From positions 7,750,001 through 7,814,000 of the forward strand of contig CP053156.1 of NCBI GenBank assembly GCA_014607495.2: a stretch of DNA of 64,000 nucleotides, read 5' to 3'. The DNA is from Carposina sasakii. Lineage: Eukaryota; Arthropoda; Insecta; Lepidoptera; Carposinidae. How positions within the stretch are numbered: the first letter of the stretch is position 1; each line of letters begins with the position of its first letter. Position numbers and translations under genes: made by a program. The notes below the pieces were generated by a model. That model did no database searches. It was not told the DNA's origin and saw only the letters and a list, made by a program, of their open reading frames with translations. Shown here piece after piece: positions 62,797 through 64,000 of the stretch.

Positions 62797-64000
62797 TATT
62801 ACTGCAAAGTTTTATCTAAATATTTTTGCGTGAAATAATAACAAACATAGGTACATACTAATATCGAAATCATTCAGACTGGTGAGATTATTGTTAGCGT
62901 CGGGACTGGTATTCTACTCATAATATAATGGCAAAAAATCTAAATTTTAATAATATAGTGAAAAAGTTACAAAAATAATGTCCCAAGGAGAAAAAGTCCG
63001 CTGGCTGGAGGTATCTTCGTAACTTGATTGTGACATAAGTAAGGACATTACAAGCATGTTTTTTGTATCGCTGAACAGAACAATTTTATTATAGAACTAA
63101 AAGTTAATACCAATTTATAGTTCATCAGACGTAACTTTGGTGAAAATTCCGCTGGCTGGATAGGCCTATTTATTAATTTATAAAAACAGTAATAGATATC
63201 TTATTTTGAAAATACTCATTAGGTAGATTATTTACTACCTTGTGCTCTTCGTTATTGATTTTATTTATACTTCGTTTACACGTCATACAACAACAAAAAT
63301 ATGCAAATGCAAACACCCTTCGTCTAGTCCCAAGTGTCCCGGAATTATTTAAACAAAATTCATCGTGTAAAATATAAAAATTTAAGGGTACATTAGGTAT
63401 ATTTTCCTTAATTTCGTGGGTAAGGCCGCTAATTGACACGTCCGGCTTTCAAGCTGTCGCTATCTTGCATTAGTTCCCGGCCAAATTACGTGAAACAAAA
63501 ATATTTACACTAACACTGCATGTCTCTGAACATTTGGTTTAGACAGGGTGTTAGTAAATAGAGGTGGGCTTGGGAAGTTAGATTAGTAATTTGCAAAAAC
63601 GCAATAGCAAAACTTTAAAGGTCAATATTGTAAATAATGGTAATTAAATTATGCGGTATTTACAAAATGACAAGAGAATAATCAAGGTAAATTGAGATAT
63701 TTTTTTCATTTCGCAGTTAGATTATAATTCAATTTTTAACGGTTGTTTTCTTTTTTCTTTGTCTAACTCTTTCAGGATAGAGAAATCTAAAAATGACTAC
63801 TATTATAGTAGGGTCGATTTGACGTAAAGTTTAAATTAGATAGGTCAGTCCCTCTCCATTTTTAAGATAAATAGCTGCGACATTAAGAGACAGAAATACT
63901 ATAGTTATGACTATTTCAGTTTTTGTCGGTCTATCAAAATACATATATCTATGTGTATCTTTAGTGTTAAATTTTCATTTTTATTTGGGTAAGGTATGTA
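62797..64000. other. Unassigned DNA to window end
   Basis: No gene or repeat recognised. Two AGTCCGCTGGCTGGA/TTCCGCTGGCTGGA phrases (62996 and 63149) are too short to interpret. Confidence 0.4.

Noticed and set aside
63173..63439. 88-codon - strand open frame near the window end
   Set aside because: AT-rich codon usage, no family resemblance, and no copies or splice signals to support it.

Overview
The window reads as intron-rich, AT-rich insect nuclear DNA, almost certainly from a moth or butterfly. The reasons are an insect-type split gene with GC-rich exons in AT-rich introns, and a repeat complement typical of Lepidoptera: short Helitron-like elements that start TCCTACTA and end CCACTAG, tRNA-headed SINEs, LINE tails ending in GATGATGATG runs, Jockey and RTE LINE relics, and many hairpin MITEs. 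No bacterial-type gene, rRNA or functional tRNA gene was recognised.

The one host gene recognised is on the + strand. It encodes a three-immunoglobulin-domain cell-surface protein of the Dpr-interacting-protein (DIP)/lachesin family. Eight exons are visible: 7608-7705, 12230-12437, 18245-18403, 22690-22818, 23191-23325, 25046-25195, 25493-25525 and 25940-26002. They join in one open frame of about 324 residues, with all six Ig cysteines present. The signal-peptide exon should lie upstream of the window, and the last exon(s) lie beyond 26002. The 38 kb after exon 8 is therefore either a very long intron or partly intergenic; the sequence does not settle which.

Everything else is mobile or repetitive DNA. 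Positions 1-7.6 kb hold LINE tails, a foldback element and MITEs. Positions 7.7-25 kb are introns with SINEs, Helitron-like elements, a 1.6-kb Harbinger-like element (19143-20756) and hairpin MITEs. Positions 26.3-30.7 kb hold a broken Jockey LINE on the - strand that has been invaded at least three times. Positions 30.7-32.7 kb hold a tandem duplication and a long foldback structure. Positions 35.4-39.4 kb hold more Helitron-like copies and MITEs. Positions 42.4-44.2 kb hold an unusual 1.8-kb element bounded by 13-bp inverted repeats and built largely from two unrelated tandem arrays. Positions 47.5-47.9 kb are an RTE tail. Positions 50.65-55.23 kb are a complete Copia-class LTR retrotransposon with identical LTRs (apart from one 28-bp gap), a half-tRNA primer site and three frameshifts. 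Positions 55.2-64 kb hold scattered repeats and unassigned DNA.

The strongest candidates for something new are the satellite-bearing TIR element at 42.4-44.2 kb, the Harbinger-like element with nested LINE tails, and the DIP exon 6 acceptor that sits almost flush against a decayed LINE 3' end.
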